From: Seribacter sp963934295
GTDB taxonomy: Bacteria; Verrucomicrobiota; Verrucomicrobiia; Opitutales; Seribacteraceae
Direction: 5' to 3'
DNA length: 16,107 bases
Assembly (NCBI GenBank): GCA_963934295.1
Contig: CAWVXY010000063.1
Span: forward strand, 1-16,107
The position numbers were made by a program, and so were the translations under genes. Of this stretch, positions 15,241 through 16,107 are shown piece after piece (position 1 is the first letter of the stretch; every line of letters begins with the position of its first letter). The notes beneath the pieces were generated by a model. That model ran no database searches and had not been told where the DNA came from. It saw only the letters and a program-made list of their open reading frames with translations.

Positions 15241-16107
15241 ATGAAAAATAATACACGCAGAGACTTCATTAAATCCTCAGCTGCCGTGGGCAGTTTTTTT
15301 ATTCTTCCTTCCGGTTTACGGGCCAAGTCACCCAACAGTAAGATCTGTACCGCCCATATCGGGACAGGCGGAAAGGGCCGCATTGATACCATGTATCTTG
15401 CAAAGCATAGTAATGTGGAAGTGATCGGACTTTGTGATGTCGATTACGCCCACGGCAAAATGGACACCTGGTCCAAACAGTTTAAAAGTGCCACCGCATT
15501 TCAGGACTATCGCGAAATGCTTGCCAAACTGGACGACAAGATTGATGCGGTTTCTATTTCCACGCCCGACCATACCCACTACCCGGCCACTATGGATGCA
15601 ATGGAAAGAGGAAAACATATTTATTTGCAAAAACCTCTGACCCACAAACTTAAGGAGGCCCGTCAATTGGCAGAATTTGCTGCCGAAAAAGGACTGACCA
15701 CGCAGATGGGGATCCAAAACCAGTCCAGAGAAGCTTATCGATTAGCCCGTCATTACATCCAGGAAGGTCTGATTGGAAAAGTCAGTAAGGTCTATGTCTG
15801 GTCATTCAAAACCTGGGGATATGACGGGGAACCCTTTAAGGAAAAGTCTGAAGTACCCGGTACCCTTGACTGGAATCTATGGTTAGGCACGGCTCCGATG
15901 CATGATTATGTAAGCAAGGTTTATCATCCCGGTCAGTGGCGTAAGCTTCTCGATTTTGGATGCGGTACCCTCGGTGATATGGGCATCCATATTTTTGACA
16001 CTCCATTTAAGGCCTTGGATCTCAAGGATCCAAAATGGGTGGAAGCCGATTGCCGCGAACCCAACGGTTTTGGGCATGCGGAAAAAAACATGGTTCGTTA
16101 CGGCTTT
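15241..16107 (+). CDS. Tat-exported Gfo/Idh/MocA-family oxidoreductase (3' end outside window)
   Basis: The first 289 codons of this gene are present, and the frame is open at the right edge. The N-terminus begins MKNNTRRDFIKSSAAVGSFF, a twin-arginine signal with the RRDFIK core, followed by a hydrophobic stretch and a probable cleavage site near GLRA. A Rossmann nucleotide-binding domain follows (AHIGTGGKGR, then VIGLCDVD and STPDHTHY). The usual catalytic EKP is QKP here, in HIYLQKPLTH. The second domain begins with KVSKVYVWSFKTWG and includes GQWRKLLDFGCGTLGDMG. These enzymes use tightly bound NAD(P) to oxidise or rearrange sugars, and the Tat signal implies export after cofactor binding, as in glucose-fructose oxidoreductase. 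PVC bacteria carry many paralogues. The sugar substrate is unknown; the locus suggests a glycan-derived sugar. Confidence 0.92.
   Translation, partial: MKNNTRRDFIKSSAAVGSFFILPSGLRAKSPNSKICTAHIGTGGKGRIDTMYLAKHSNVEVIGLCDVDYAHGKMDTWSKQFKSATAFQDYREMLAKLDDKIDAVSISTPDHTHYPATMDAMERGKHIYLQKPLTHKLKEARQLAEFAAEKGLTTQMGIQNQSREAYRLARHYIQEGLIGKVSKVYVWSFKTWGYDGEPFKEKSEVPGTLDWNLWLGTAPMHDYVSKVYHPGQWRKLLDFGCGTLGDMGIHIFDTPFKALDLKDPKWVEADCREPNGFGHAEKNMVRYGF

Noticed and set aside
15328..15717. 129-codon minus-strand open frame at the right edge
   Set aside because: It is antisense to the Gfo/Idh/MocA gene, whose Rossmann and QKP motifs are clear on the plus strand.

Overview
The window reads as a carbohydrate-degradation locus of a marine-type bacterium of the PVC superphylum, most likely Verrucomicrobiota or a close relative (Kiritimatiellota, Lentisphaerota or Planctomycetota). 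This is inferred from the gene families: several secreted S1 sulfatase domains, a Tat-exported Gfo/Idh/MocA oxidoreductase, a cupredoxin-PA14 protein next to a glucose-dehydrogenase-like propeller, and scarce Shine-Dalgarno sites. No rRNA, tRNA, CRISPR array, insertion sequence or transcriptional regulator is visible. Genes are densely packed and the longest gap is about 150 bases.

Region 1 (1-8202, + strand) is a tight three-gene run. It holds the 3' end of a GH43 beta-xylosidase-type gene, a GPH-family sugar:cation symporter starting 2 bases after it, and a 2059-residue exported protein starting 6 bases after the symporter. The giant protein joins four complete-looking enzyme domains in one uninterrupted frame: a GH26-like endo-hydrolase, a GH3 glycosidase, an iduronate-2-sulfatase-like S1 sulfatase and a GH30 hydrolase. 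This is the most remarkable item in the window. The simplest model is that the secreted multienzyme attacks a sulfated xylan-like polysaccharide outside the cytoplasm, the symporter imports the released oligosaccharides, and the GH43 enzyme cuts them inside the cell.

Region 2 (8237-11348, - strand) is a convergent two-gene unit. A secreted type-1 copper protein fused to a PA14 domain is followed by a secreted six-bladed propeller resembling soluble glucose/sorbosone dehydrogenases. Neither has a haem-binding CxxCH motif, so the copper protein may be the electron partner of the propeller.

Region 3 (11500-15126, + strand) is divergent from region 2. It encodes three Sec-exported proteins: a metzincin-like zinc peptidase, a stand-alone S1 sulfatase that is a paralogue of the sulfatase inside the giant fusion, and an alpha/beta-hydrolase esterase. 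Region 4 (15241 to the window end) is the start of a Tat-exported Gfo/Idh/MocA oxidoreductase that continues beyond the window. All functional assignments come from motif reading without database searches, and the substrate assignment is inference.
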